DNA of 57,611 nt. Source: Gammaproteobacteria bacterium. GTDB taxonomy: Bacteria > Pseudomonadota > Gammaproteobacteria > Pseudomonadales > Halieaceae. The translations under genes and the position numbers were made by a program. Positions within the stretch are counted from its first letter, which is position 1, and each line of letters opens with the position of its first letter. The notes under the pieces are model-generated. The model had not been told where the DNA came from. It saw only the letters and a list, made by a program, of their open reading frames with translations, and searched no databases. Positions 1 to 8,127 of this stretch are shown here, in pieces. The stretch is taken from positions 1 to 57,611 of the forward strand of contig JAUHYL010000019.1 of NCBI GenBank assembly GCA_030426545.1. The letters are read 5' to 3'.

Positions 1-322
1 CGCCAGTCAGTGCGCCGAAGTACACGCAAATGGGTAAAGCTACAAAATAGATCCACTTTAGCTGGCTACTATAGACATATAGGCATATCGCGGACAACAC
101 TAGCCACCCAATCAAAATGGGCACCAGGCGGGACAAAAAGAGTGGGACCAGAGATAGAACCCACCACATCGAAACATCTTCAAAGGGACGAAGAAAATAC
201 GCTGCTATAACAATGAGTACGGCATAGACAGCAATGTTGTAGAGGTAATATCGACCGAAAGCGAACTCTTGCTTAAAGAGCGGATCGCCAATAACTTTCG
301 GCTTCTCTTCCAGGCTAGCCAT
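1..322 (-). CDS. Partial multi-spanning membrane protein, 3' end outside window
   Basis: An open frame starts with ATG at 322-320 and runs without a stop to the left edge, giving at least 107 residues, so the C-terminus is missing. The protein starts with a short polar segment (MASLEEKPKVIGDP), followed by at least three hydrophobic stretches at about residues 28-43, 53-70 and 72-85, and another entering the edge. This suggests an integral inner-membrane protein. A GGGGTG stretch lies just before the ATG. GC content is low, as in the next two genes. I do not recognise a family, and the truncation prevents a better call. Confidence 0.65.
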   Translation of the reverse strand, partial: MASLEEKPKVIGDPLFKQEFAFGRYYLYNIAVYAVLIVIAAYFLRPFEDVSMWWVLSLVPLFLSRLVPILIGWLVLSAICLYVYSSQLKWIYFVALPICVYFGALTG

Positions 323-478
323 ACGCACCCCAACATAAAAACAGTATTAACCGAAACTCCAATTTCGACGTACTATCCATCAGTACCATCCAAGATCTCA
401 GAACCTTAAGCAAACCATATGGTGGGCTCACTTGATTCGCAAATCATATCCCGCCACCTTCAATGTGCATCTAATCAA

Positions 479-1402
479 TCAAAAAAGGTATTGCGCACCG
501 ATACTGACTATGACATCGGTATGCTCTGTTTTGGCATTGCTAATAACTACCGGTTCAATTTGCGTTGCAGGGTCTATGGTAAACACTTCCAAGACAGTAG
601 TTTGGCTGTCTGACTCATAGCTCTGATATTTGGCAGCCGCTCCAAAAAACCACCTTTCGGTTACAGGCACAGTCCATTGCAGACCCGCACTCAGACCTCG
701 GCCCACGGCACCGAAATTGTACTCTCCAAAGGTAATAGGTCGGCCTACATCACGCTCGGAATTCAGGTCAACATCTCCGAATTCAAGATCAAGAAAAGCG
801 TATGCGACACTTATTGCCATAGACATACGGTTGTCGAAAACCCACTCATAACTTCCGCCCAAAAAAATCCCTTCTTCTTCGTACCGGGTATCTTTACTGC
901 CAAGGATAAAGTTATAGCCAAGTCCATTCGCTTGAAATCTTGTATACTTGTACCCGCCAAAAAGGCTAAAGCCATATCCCGCGTCGAAGCCCACCGTGAG
1001 ACTATAATCTTCCCTCTCGAGCTCATTTTTCCAAGGCTCCTCAGGGTTAAACTCAGAAAAATTATCGGCAGTTACCAAGATGTTCGCGTTCTCAGTCGGC
1101 GCTAACTCAACGAGTGCTTTGGCATAGACGCGATCAAAACTAACGGACCCCCAAAACCCAAAATTATAGAGTGTTTCTTCAAGATTGAGGCGGACTTCTC
1201 CAGGCGGCGCCAAGATGGCAATAGGATTACCACTCATGTCCAGCAACTTAACTTCCTCTTGCATATTTGTGAGCTCAAAATCAATATCCCGAATACCGGC
1301 AGTTACACCAGCAGCGAAATGTAATTCAGAATCTTCCGCCCAGAGTAGATTGGGGCTCGTGATGATTGAGAGTGCGAGCACAACTTGATGTTTTTTTGTC
1401 AT
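479..1402 (-). CDS. Predicted outer-membrane beta-barrel protein
   Basis: 307-residue exported protein. A longer frame exists upstream, but the ATG at 1402 is preferred: it opens a clear signal peptide (MTKKHQVVLALSIITSPNLLWA, about 22 residues) and has an AAGGG-type ribosome site. The mature part is rich in alternating aromatic and polar strands, with Gly-rich turns. It ends in ...GAQYLF, the terminal aromatic residue expected for insertion by the Bam complex. About 10-12 amphipathic strands are plausible. The substrate or role is unknown; it could be a small porin-like or adhesion barrel. Base composition is clearly AT-richer than the housekeeping genes further right. Confidence 0.7.
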   Translation of the reverse strand: MTKKHQVVLALSIITSPNLLWAEDSELHFAAGVTAGIRDIDFELTNMQEEVKLLDMSGNPIAILAPPGEVRLNLEETLYNFGFWGSVSFDRVYAKALVELAPTENANILVTADNFSEFNPEEPWKNELEREDYSLTVGFDAGYGFSLFGGYKYTRFQANGLGYNFILGSKDTRYEEEGIFLGGSYEWVFDNRMSMAISVAYAFLDLEFGDVDLNSERDVGRPITFGEYNFGAVGRGLSAGLQWTVPVTERWFFGAAAKYQSYESDSQTTVLEVFTIDPATQIEPVVISNAKTEHTDVIVSIGAQYLF

Positions 1403-1741
1403 TTTCAGCCCTTTTTTGTTTGGATTTATTCGTAGGGATGTTATAGGCCTGCGCTTTAGTATAGTAGGCTTTGTTTGTATGTCTAGCAACGCGGACCACT
1501 ATATGCATTGTGCGAAATACTTATCCAAAATTTGATCGACCCCATTGAACAAGCGGCTCAACCGCAACGGCCAAAGTGCTAGGCTCTTACAAACTAAACG
1601 ATTGGTTTCGGACTTACATACACTCAGCTTCGACCTATCCGAAGACAATCATGCGCAGATTTCAGTGGACCGATACCACTTACATTTTCAGCATGCTGCT
1701 AGATGCGCATTACGTGTCACAGACTCTCGAACACTAATTTT
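1403..1741. other. 339-base gap between beta-barrel gene and kinase gene
   Basis: It holds the promoter of the beta-barrel gene (separate entry). The rest lies downstream of the kinase gene and upstream of the barrel promoter. It is AT-rich with no convincing gene: one 66-codon frame on the plus strand has no ribosome site and no recognisable product. No terminator with a T-run was seen after the kinase stop. Confidence 0.5.
1458..1485 (-). promoter_or_regulatory. Sigma-70-like promoter of the beta-barrel gene
   Basis: Read on the minus strand: -35 TAGACA (1485-1480), a 16-base spacer, and -10 TATACT (1463-1458). These match consensus at 5/6 and 5/6 positions. The predicted start lies about 50 bases ahead of the ATG at 1402. 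Confidence 0.5.
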
Positions 1742-4075
1742 CTAGAACGTCGTGTAGCTACGACGGCGTGACTTTTTTAGGTCCTCGATTTTTTCTTCAA
1801 ATCGAACGATAAGCGTATCTACATTCGACAAGTCTAACTTCGCTTCGCTCAGCGCTTTGTGATAAACCATCGCGAGTTCCTGCGATTCCGGATTTGCAAA
1901 AGCATTGAAGCGCAATGCGTAGGCCTCATCCAAGCGACGCATCACACTTTGAGCATCCGGCAGCTTTGGATACTGTGCCTGAGCCGAACGTAGAGAGCGG
2001 TATGCGCTAATAAGGTTCGCTGCTTGTGCCGCATGGTAGGCAGTACTCCTTTTGGAATCCACCTCACCAAGACTATCGAGGACACTCAGGGCCGAGGATA
2101 ACTGCTGCTCAGCTATCCTCCGACTACTGCGAGCCTGCGCCAACTGCTTACGGAGTGCTTCAGCACGCTCACTATCGCGGTCTTTAGTCCGGAGATTGTT
2201 TAGAGCCTCGCTGGCAGCACTCAAATCATCGGATGCCAATGCCTTCTCTGCCAGAGCCAGCTCGGTATCGAGGGCTTTTGCCAGTCCCTGTCGGGCCGCC
2301 TTATCCTTTGGCTTCAGGCGCAACAGTTGTTCATAAGCACCCATTAATTCTCCGCGTTGCGCTGCTACTGGAGCCGACAACAACTCCATCTCCCGGATGC
2401 TTTTTTGCAAATCCGCCACTTCCATTTTATGTGTATCTGATTTGCGCTTTATCTGTCTAGTCTCGGCGCTGAGCGACTGGTAGAGAGAATCAGGCGCCTT
2501 CCCTTTCATCTGTGCAAGCAGTGTTTGAGCGGAAGAGACTCTCCCATTGGCAAGCTCCTTTCGAATAGTCGACTTGGTTGTCGCATGCAGCCGATCGCGC
2601 ATTGCGCCAAGTTCTGGTAAATCTGGAAGCGCCTCCTGGATCGTTTCTATAACTGCGAACGCGCTATCGTCGACAGGAAAATATAGCCGACCTTCACGCA
2701 TATGCTTGTCAAAATTCTTCGCGAGGGCCTCGGTTTCCATCTCCAACTCTGCCAGGCGGTCGCGCTCCAGGGAGGCCACCTTCAAGCGCAGAATAACCTC
2801 TTCAGACTCTACGCCAAGGGATCTTACAATATCCAAATAGCCTGATGCGGTTTTCACCCGGCGCTCATCCAAGGCCAGCTCCGCTTTTTCAAGCGTCTGG
2901 TTTGCGAGCGCTACCAGTTTTTCGTCGTCCGCTGAATCGGCTTCAATAGCCATGTCCACCAGGGGAACCGATATAGGTTCTGACTCGACATGCTCGAGAG
3001 TCATTGCCGTTTCTGAAGTTTCGTCGAGCAACATCGAGTCCAAGCCCCTTTGTGAAAGCCAATAGAAGCCGCCGCCCACTGCTGCGGAAACCAACAAAGC
3101 AATGAGTGCTGTCGATAAATAGGCAAAACGAGGTTCGCCAGCTTCTCTAATGCGGGAATTTCTGGACCGTGTACGACGTCTCTTCGAGCGAATATTGCTA
3201 GCGCTGGATCCCAAAGAATAGTTCGAGTCAGCCTGGGGCTTGCTTAGAAGAATTGTAGTCGCAAGGTCTTCAGGCATTTCTTCGCGCAATCGTTCAATAT
3301 CGTCAATAAGCTCTTCACCGCTCTGATAGCGCTCATCAGGTTGTTTGGCGAGCGCCTTATCCACGATGCCCTGAAAGAGACTAGTCTCAATCGGTAGGGG
3401 CGGAACCTCAGATGTGATGTGTTGGGCACCCACCCCGGCTGCACTACTTGCCTTGAAGGGCACGTCTCCAGACAGCATTTCATAGAAAACGATGCCAATA
3501 CTGTAGAGATCGGATCGAATATCGACAGCCTGACCAAGGCTCTGCTCAGGACTCATATAGCGCGGTGTACCAAGAATCGTTCCAACTCTAGTTACTTCTG
3601 TATCGGAGGTAATGTCACGCGCTATTCCAAAGTCGACAATTGCAAGTGTGCCGTCTTGACGGAACATCAGATTTGCTGGCTTTAGGTCGCGATGAACAAC
3701 GCCATGTTCGCAGGCATAATCAACCGCATCTGCCATAGCCGTCACAATATCCAACGCCTCAAGCAACGGTACGCCGCTTTGAATTCTCGTCCGAAGATCA
3801 CCGCCGGGCAGGTATTCCATGGCCAGAAAGTAACTACCGTCAATCGTGCCGGTATCGTGTACCGTGACAATATTCGGGTGGGACAGGCTTGCAGCGATTT
3901 TAGCCTCACGCAGAAACCGCTGGCCAAACTGTTCCGTCTCTGCGCGATTCGCGGTGAGTATTTTTAACGCCACGGGGCGCTCAAAATTTAGTTGTTCAGC
4001 GAGATAGACGGTAGACATACCGCCCTCTCCCAGTTGCTGAATTATTCGATAGCCAGGAATTTGAATACTAGACAT
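1742..4075 (-). CDS. Transmembrane PknB-type serine/threonine protein kinase
   Basis: 777 residues. The N-terminal Hanks-type kinase domain (about 8-265) has all key elements: glycine loop GEGGMST (16-22), catalytic Lys38 (ALK), HRDLKPAN with Asp130, DFG at 148-150, and the activation-segment motif GTPRYMSPEQ (169-178). A basic linker (about 297-310, RSKRRRTRSR) precedes one transmembrane helix (about 317-340). A long charged alpha-helical C-terminal half (about 385-760), rich in Leu/Glu/Ala/Arg, probably forms coiled coils or TPR-like helices outside the membrane or in the periplasm. There are no PASTA or FHA repeats. The gene is divergent from a PP2C phosphatase, its likely antagonist. An inverted repeat flanks its promoter. 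Substrates are unknown. Confidence 0.9.
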   Translation of the reverse strand: MSSIQIPGYRIIQQLGEGGMSTVYLAEQLNFERPVALKILTANRAETEQFGQRFLREAKIAASLSHPNIVTVHDTGTIDGSYFLAMEYLPGGDLRTRIQSGVPLLEALDIVTAMADAVDYACEHGVVHRDLKPANLMFRQDGTLAIVDFGIARDITSDTEVTRVGTILGTPRYMSPEQSLGQAVDIRSDLYSIGIVFYEMLSGDVPFKASSAAGVGAQHITSEVPPLPIETSLFQGIVDKALAKQPDERYQSGEELIDDIERLREEMPEDLATTILLSKPQADSNYSLGSSASNIRSKRRRTRSRNSRIREAGEPRFAYLSTALIALLVSAAVGGGFYWLSQRGLDSMLLDETSETAMTLEHVESEPISVPLVDMAIEADSADDEKLVALANQTLEKAELALDERRVKTASGYLDIVRSLGVESEEVILRLKVASLERDRLAELEMETEALAKNFDKHMREGRLYFPVDDSAFAVIETIQEALPDLPELGAMRDRLHATTKSTIRKELANGRVSSAQTLLAQMKGKAPDSLYQSLSAETRQIKRKSDTHKMEVADLQKSIREMELLSAPVAAQRGELMGAYEQLLRLKPKDKAARQGLAKALDTELALAEKALASDDLSAASEALNNLRTKDRDSERAEALRKQLAQARSSRRIAEQQLSSALSVLDSLGEVDSKRSTAYHAAQAANLISAYRSLRSAQAQYPKLPDAQSVMRRLDEAYALRFNAFANPESQELAMVYHKALSEAKLDLSNVDTLIVRFEEKIEDLKKSRRRSYTTF

Positions 4076-4090
4076 CAGGTACTTGAGGTC

Positions 4091-4133
4091 ACCAAATTTG
4101 ACCCATTAGTATAGACGGAAAACAAAATTTGGT
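4091..4133. promoter_or_regulatory. Inverted repeat flanking the kinase promoter
   Basis: ACCAAATTT (4091-4099) and AAATTTGGT (4125-4133) form perfect 9-bp arms separated by 25 bases. A minus-strand TATACT (-10 like, 4113-4108) lies between them, 33 bases ahead of the kinase ATG. The arms lie on about the same helical face (34-bp centre spacing), as expected for a dimeric or looping regulator. No strong -35 is visible for the kinase. Confidence 0.4.
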
Positions 4134-4263
4134 AGCCAACTGACCAAAAGTGGGAACAGGGTCCCAAGAGCTACCCTGAAACCTCATCCCGTTCAAAGGT
4201 AGCCGAACGACTGCAGTGCCACAATAATCCAATGTTCAGACTTCTACGGCTAGAACGGGCTGC

Positions 4264-4292
4264 TTGACAGCCTATACCACCTACCGTAGCGT
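4264..4292 (+). promoter_or_regulatory. Sigma-70-like promoter of the phosphatase gene
   Basis: A perfect TTGACA (4264-4269), a 17-base spacer and a weak -10 TAGCGT (4287-4292). The predicted start is about 30 bases ahead of the ATG at 4331. Confidence 0.45.
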
Positions 4293-4330
4293 CCAATTAT
4301 CTGTACCTATGTTTCAAGGCGGCCCGCCCT

Positions 4331-5074
4331 ATGGATGCCTGCGGTATATCTTGGCAATCTGCCGGTGCGTCTGACACCGGCCTGGTTCGCGAACACAATG
4401 AGGACTCCCTACTCGATAGGCCGGATTTGGGCTTATGGGTTGTAGCCGACGGTATGGGCGGGCACTCTAGCGGAGATTTCGCCAGCCAGACGCTATGTTC
4501 AGAACTGTCCAAACTGCCTGGGCACCTCACACTCGCTGATGCAGTGGACTTCGTAGATGACACTTGCCTGCTTATCAATGAGCAGTTGGTAAATCTCGCT
4601 AATCAACGTGGGGGCGGCACCGTGATCGGCACTACGGTGGTGGCATTGGTCGCCAGGCAGAGCACGGCCATTTGTCTGTGGGCGGGTGACTCACGCCTGT
4701 ATCGCCTGCGAGGTGGCACGATCGAGCAGATCAGTCAGGACCATAGTTATCTGTCACAGCCAGAGCAGGAAGAGCACCCCGAGATCGCTGCAACGCATGG
4801 CCACATCATAACCAGGGCAGTGGGTGCGGCTACTGACTTACATCTGGATCTCGAAGCAGTTCAACTGGCCGAGGGGGATCGATACCTGCTGTGCTCAGAT
4901 GGCTTGACCAACGAACTCAATCTTGAAAACCTTCAACAGACACTTGCACAGGGTTCGGCAGAGGAATGCTGCCAACGCCTGGTTCAGCAAGCCGTGACGG
5001 CGGGCGGCAGGGACAATGCTACAGCGTTGGTGGCGGACTTTGGTCAATTACGCCGTGAGCAGGCAACTGAATGA
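4331..5074 (+). CDS. PP2C-family serine/threonine protein phosphatase
   Basis: 247 residues, the normal length for a bacterial single-domain Stp/PrpC-type phosphatase. Metal-binding motifs run in order: GLVREHNEDS near the N-terminus, VADGMGGH (about 38-45), AGDSR in the middle, CSDGLTNEL, and GGRDNAT near the C-terminus. It is expected to be a cytosolic Mn/Mg-dependent phosphatase that reverses phosphorylation by the divergently encoded kinase. AAGGCGG lies 8 bases before the ATG. The stop overlaps the start of the next gene by 4 bases (ATGA), so the two are translationally coupled. Confidence 0.92.
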   Translation: MDACGISWQSAGASDTGLVREHNEDSLLDRPDLGLWVVADGMGGHSSGDFASQTLCSELSKLPGHLTLADAVDFVDDTCLLINEQLVNLANQRGGGTVIGTTVVALVARQSTAICLWAGDSRLYRLRGGTIEQISQDHSYLSQPEQEEHPEIAATHGHIITRAVGAATDLHLDLEAVQLAEGDRYLLCSDGLTNELNLENLQQTLAQGSAEECCQRLVQQAVTAGGRDNATALVADFGQLRREQATE

Positions 5075-5553
5075 GCCGGGCTGATAAAACAAGAAGGCCC
5101 TCCACTCTACGCCAGCTTGCGAGAGAGTATTTTGAAGGATCCCTGGATAGAGAGCAGTACGTTATTCGCAGGCATCAGGCAATTTCCGCCCTGCAGCAAG
5201 AACCGGGAACAGCAGCTCAACGGTCGTCTGATCGGCAAGAAACTGAACGCTTCCGCCAGGCCGATGCACCCAATGAATTTCGTTCTGAGGAGCCGTCTAC
5301 CTCGAAAGCGGATCGCGAAGTCAGTGCAGCTCACCCCGGGGAAGATGACACAACGACAGACTCACCCCATGCGAAACAACCTGTCCGCGGGGCCATTCCG
5401 GAACACCGCCCTCCGCCAGTCAGCGGCGTATCAAACGGCGAGCAGCTCCAGAATACTGGCAGCAATGGTCGAGTCAGTCCCTGGCGTCGCGGGGCGCTGG
5501 CACTTATCGCCTTGCTATTCGTGCTGTATATCCTCTATACCTATGTTATATGA
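5071..5553 (+). CDS. Small tail-anchored protein coupled to the phosphatase gene
   Basis: 160 residues, unrecognised. The N-terminal 40 residues (TLRQLAREYFEGSLDREQY...) resemble a short SHOCT-like helical hairpin. Next comes a long disordered stretch rich in Ser/Thr/Glu/Gln/Pro (about 45-135). A C-terminal hydrophobic helix (about 141-159, ALALIALLFVLYILYTYVI) ends at the last residue, the layout of a tail-anchored membrane protein. The 4-base overlap with the phosphatase gene points to a shared role. The Ser/Thr-rich linker could be a phosphorylation target, but that is inference only. Confidence 0.65.
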   Translation: MSRADKTRRPSTLRQLAREYFEGSLDREQYVIRRHQAISALQQEPGTAAQRSSDRQETERFRQADAPNEFRSEEPSTSKADREVSAAHPGEDDTTTDSPHAKQPVRGAIPEHRPPPVSGVSNGEQLQNTGSNGRVSPWRRGALALIALLFVLYILYTYVI

Positions 5554-5645
5554 GCTCTGCGTGCTGATCGTCTACAATCCAAGCTTATCCGCGCTATCAC
5601 CGTCGTAGTGAGAAGAAAGCGCTGGCGCGCCCTTGCTAATGCGTC

Positions 5646-6716
5646 TTATACATTGAGCCCCTGGGCGCGCACCAGTTCGCGCTCTGCGGCAATATAGGCA
5701 CTTCCATCCGGCCGCAACAGGTCGTGGAACCAGGGCTCGGGCTCCTTCGTTACACCCGGCGGGTTGGACCAGCCGTACAGTGTATTGGTTTTTCCCGCCA
5801 CCAGTCCCCAGGAGTAAGCGCTGATATTGCGCTCACGGAAGATCGACAGATGCGAAGAGAACACGCACTGCGGCCGGGCGAGCCACTCACTGCACACCAG
5901 TGGACGTTTGATTTTCGCCAACTCGTCGATAAGCCTTGTCGTTCCTGTCACATCCTCGTAATTGTGGAAGCTGACAATATCTGAATGTGCCAGTATCACG
6001 CGGTTCAGGCGCGGGAAATTGAAATACACCGCCGCCGTCACCGGTTGCGATGGGGCCTCATCGCGCACCCAGCGAAACGTCTCCAGCATCAGGCGCTCGG
6101 CGGGGCCCTGCATCAACACCTGGCGCACGTAGTGCAGCGCATTGGAAGGCACACGCACCACCCACGGTGAGTGCGCCGAGTGCATGAAGCGATTGCATAC
6201 TTCATTGTAAACATCCCAAAGGATGATTCTCGGGTCATCACCCAGCGCGCGTACCACACCGCGCACATAGGCTTCCAATCGCGGCCATTGCGAGCGATCA
6301 CCAATCGCGACGCTACCGGGTGACATCGCCCAGCCTGAACCGTGTAGGCCGGGTACGGGCTCCGGTTGTTTGCCGGCCCTGGGATGGTCCTGCCAGCAAT
6401 CGTCAAAGAAGACCGGCATCACACTGATGCCGTGACTCTCAGCAATATCCAGAAACTGCCGAATGCGTGCAAGAAAGCCGTCAGCGTCCTGCTCCCAGAC
6501 CAGGTCGTGCAGAAACACCCGCACACTGTTCAGACCGAAATCGCGCGCCCAGCCCAGTTCCCGGTCGATCGCCTCAATATCAAAGGTATCGGCCTGCCAC
6601 ATCTCGAGCTGATTGATCGCGTAGGCGGGAATATAGTTGCAGCCCAGCTTCCAGCCGTGCTGTTGCTGCCATTCGTTGGCGCGCGCGACTGTCCATAATG
6701 TCGGACGTTTACTCAT
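5646..6716 (-). CDS. Clan GH-A glycoside hydrolase (GH5-like)
   Basis: 356 residues with no signal peptide, so probably cytosolic. The fold is a TIM barrel of the cellulase/mannanase superfamily. Asn171-Glu172 (ILWDVYNEVCNRF) is the expected acid/base pair after strand 4, and Glu277 (PLVCSEWLARP) the expected nucleophile after strand 7. SVRVFLHDLVW (about 64-74) and HNYED (about 251-255) also fit the barrel. Substrate cannot be read from sequence; an oligosaccharide or glycoside taken into the cell is likely. It is preceded by GAGGAAA and starts 3 bases after the tetR-type gene, as the last gene of a cupin–TetR–GH operon. Confidence 0.8.
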   Translation of the reverse strand: MSKRPTLWTVARANEWQQQHGWKLGCNYIPAYAINQLEMWQADTFDIEAIDRELGWARDFGLNSVRVFLHDLVWEQDADGFLARIRQFLDIAESHGISVMPVFFDDCWQDHPRAGKQPEPVPGLHGSGWAMSPGSVAIGDRSQWPRLEAYVRGVVRALGDDPRIILWDVYNEVCNRFMHSAHSPWVVRVPSNALHYVRQVLMQGPAERLMLETFRWVRDEAPSQPVTAAVYFNFPRLNRVILAHSDIVSFHNYEDVTGTTRLIDELAKIKRPLVCSEWLARPQCVFSSHLSIFRERNISAYSWGLVAGKTNTLYGWSNPPGVTKEPEPWFHDLLRPDGSAYIAAERELVRAQGLNV

Positions 6717-6719
6717 GCA

Positions 6720-7379
6720 TCAATTTCCTCGTTCAAAATTGCCAAGAAACAGGGTAACCATGGCGTCGCTGTGGGCCTGAATCATCGCATCCGTTGTGGC
6801 GTCCAGGCCGTAGACGGCACGTATTTCAGCGCTGGCCAGAAACGGCTGGTGGGCCGCGCCCAGAAACGCGTACTGCAGCAACACAGGGTCCAGCCCCTTG
6901 TAGAAGCCACGGCGTTGCAGCAGCTGCAGCCCACGCTGGAAGTCCGCGAGTGCGGCGCTTCGCACATGTTGCGCCGCCCAGGTGATACGCGGGTTGGGGG
7001 ACGCCGCCTCGCGCATCACCATTTTGAAGTACTCCGGGTGCCGTGCGGCGTGAATCACGTAGGAGCGAATCCACTGGGCGGTGATCTCTGTTGGGGGGTT
7101 CTCATCGACGGAAAATGGCGGCGGTGGTAAATCCTCGGTCATGAGCTGGTGTGCGTGCACCAGCGCTGCGCGCCACAGACCCTCTTTGTCATTGAAATAA
7201 AACTTGATCAGACCCTGGCTGACCCCGGCGCGAGTTGCGATGCTGCGCCAGGTCGCTCCGTCGTAGCCGCGATCGGCAAACTCCTCCAGCGCGGCCTGCA
7301 ACATGCGCATCTGTCGCTTGTTGAGCTTGCCGGGCGCAGCTCCGCTTACGGCGCCGGCCTTGCTTCCCTTGGCGGACAT
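6720..7379 (-). CDS. TetR-family transcriptional regulator
   Basis: 219 residues. The N-terminal DNA-binding domain includes a helix-turn-helix at about 43-62 (TWRSIATRAGVSQGLIKFYF), followed by the usual FNDKEGLWRAAL helix. The C-terminal ligand-binding half is all-helical. It lies between the cupin gene (51 bases upstream) and the GH5-like gene (3 bases downstream). It is the best candidate to bind the palindrome upstream of the cupin gene and so to control its own operon. The effector is unknown, perhaps an aglycone or aromatic substrate of the neighbouring enzymes. Confidence 0.88.
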   Translation of the reverse strand: MSAKGSKAGAVSGAAPGKLNKRQMRMLQAALEEFADRGYDGATWRSIATRAGVSQGLIKFYFNDKEGLWRAALVHAHQLMTEDLPPPPFSVDENPPTEITAQWIRSYVIHAARHPEYFKMVMREAASPNPRITWAAQHVRSAALADFQRGLQLLQRRGFYKGLDPVLLQYAFLGAAHQPFLASAEIRAVYGLDATTDAMIQAHSDAMVTLFLGNFERGN

Positions 7380-7430
7380 GCCTGCTTTCCGTGAACTGAC
7401 GTTATCAGAAGGCAGCCCGGTGGGCGGCCA

Positions 7431-7964
7431 TCACTCACCGACCACTATGGTTTTCTCCGCGGCTTTACCCTCCAGACCGAGCAGAGCGCGGTAGCCGTTG
7501 AGCATTACGCGTGCATCCACCACCATGTCCAGTTCGCCACTGTCATGCAATTGTACGTTCACACCGTGCACCGCAAACCAGACCACGGTGGGACCCTCCT
7601 GGTCTGGCGGAACCTGGATCGTGTGCGTACACCCGGCGGGCTCGAACAGATAGGATCCCGGCCCATTCACCGCCTCGGGAGACTCTTTGTAAAACCACTG
7701 GCCCTCCAGCGTCACGGCGTAGACCTGCCCCGAGTGATAATGCGCCGGCACTTTCGCGCCGGGCCAAAAACGGTTGAAGACGATCCAGATGCCCTGATTC
7801 AGATCGGCGTGCACCACCTTGACGTCAACGCCTTCGAGGATAGTGACATAATCGAGTTCCTCGGCACCGACATGAAGCGTGTCAGTGTCCCAGGAAGGGA
7901 TGGGGCGCATCAGGTCGGCAAGCGCCTGTTCATCTGCAGAAATTTCGGGGGAAGTCTCGGTCAT
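7431..7964 (-). CDS. Cupin-fold dioxygenase-like protein
   Basis: 177 residues with one or two cupin units. Metal-ligand candidates are His75 and His77 in PAHYHSGQVY, Glu87 in TLEGQW, and His114 in GCTHTIQ, the usual spacing of cupin motifs 1 and 2. The overall sequence resembles ring- or ketone-cleaving cupins such as 2,4'-dihydroxyacetophenone dioxygenase, but activity cannot be assigned. It is first in the cupin–TetR–GH operon, with a strong palindrome 27-45 bases upstream. The region before the ATG includes GGAGA. It may act on the aglycone released by the neighbouring glycoside hydrolases (inference). Confidence 0.75.
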   Translation of the reverse strand: MTETSPEISADEQALADLMRPIPSWDTDTLHVGAEELDYVTILEGVDVKVVHADLNQGIWIVFNRFWPGAKVPAHYHSGQVYAVTLEGQWFYKESPEAVNGPGSYLFEPAGCTHTIQVPPDQEGPTVVWFAVHGVNVQLHDSGELDMVVDARVMLNGYRALLGLEGKAAEKTIVVGE

Positions 7965-7990
7965 GATCGTCTCCGTTTACTTGGATAATT

Positions 7991-8009
7991 CGGTTCAAAA
8001 AGTGAACCG
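7991..8009. promoter_or_regulatory. Palindromic operator candidate upstream of the cupin gene
   Basis: CGGTTCA-aaaag-TGAACCG is a perfect 7-bp-arm palindrome (19 bp in all) starting 27 bases upstream of the cupin start codon. Its size and symmetry are typical of TetR-family operators, and a TetR gene is the second gene of the operon. I saw no second full copy elsewhere in the cluster. Confidence 0.55.
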
Positions 8010-8127
8010 GTTAGATTGGGTTTATAACACCAGTTGATAGCGGCAGTTTTCAGGTTCGTGTCGCCCTGGCAATTCCAACAGCCGATCACCGGCTGGTCAC
8101 AGCTTGTATTTTTCCCGGTGCCCTCGC

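Noticed and set aside
10-210. 66-codon plus-strand frame at the left edge
   Set aside because: The minus strand here encodes a clear membrane protein running to the edge, so the plus frame is its shadow.
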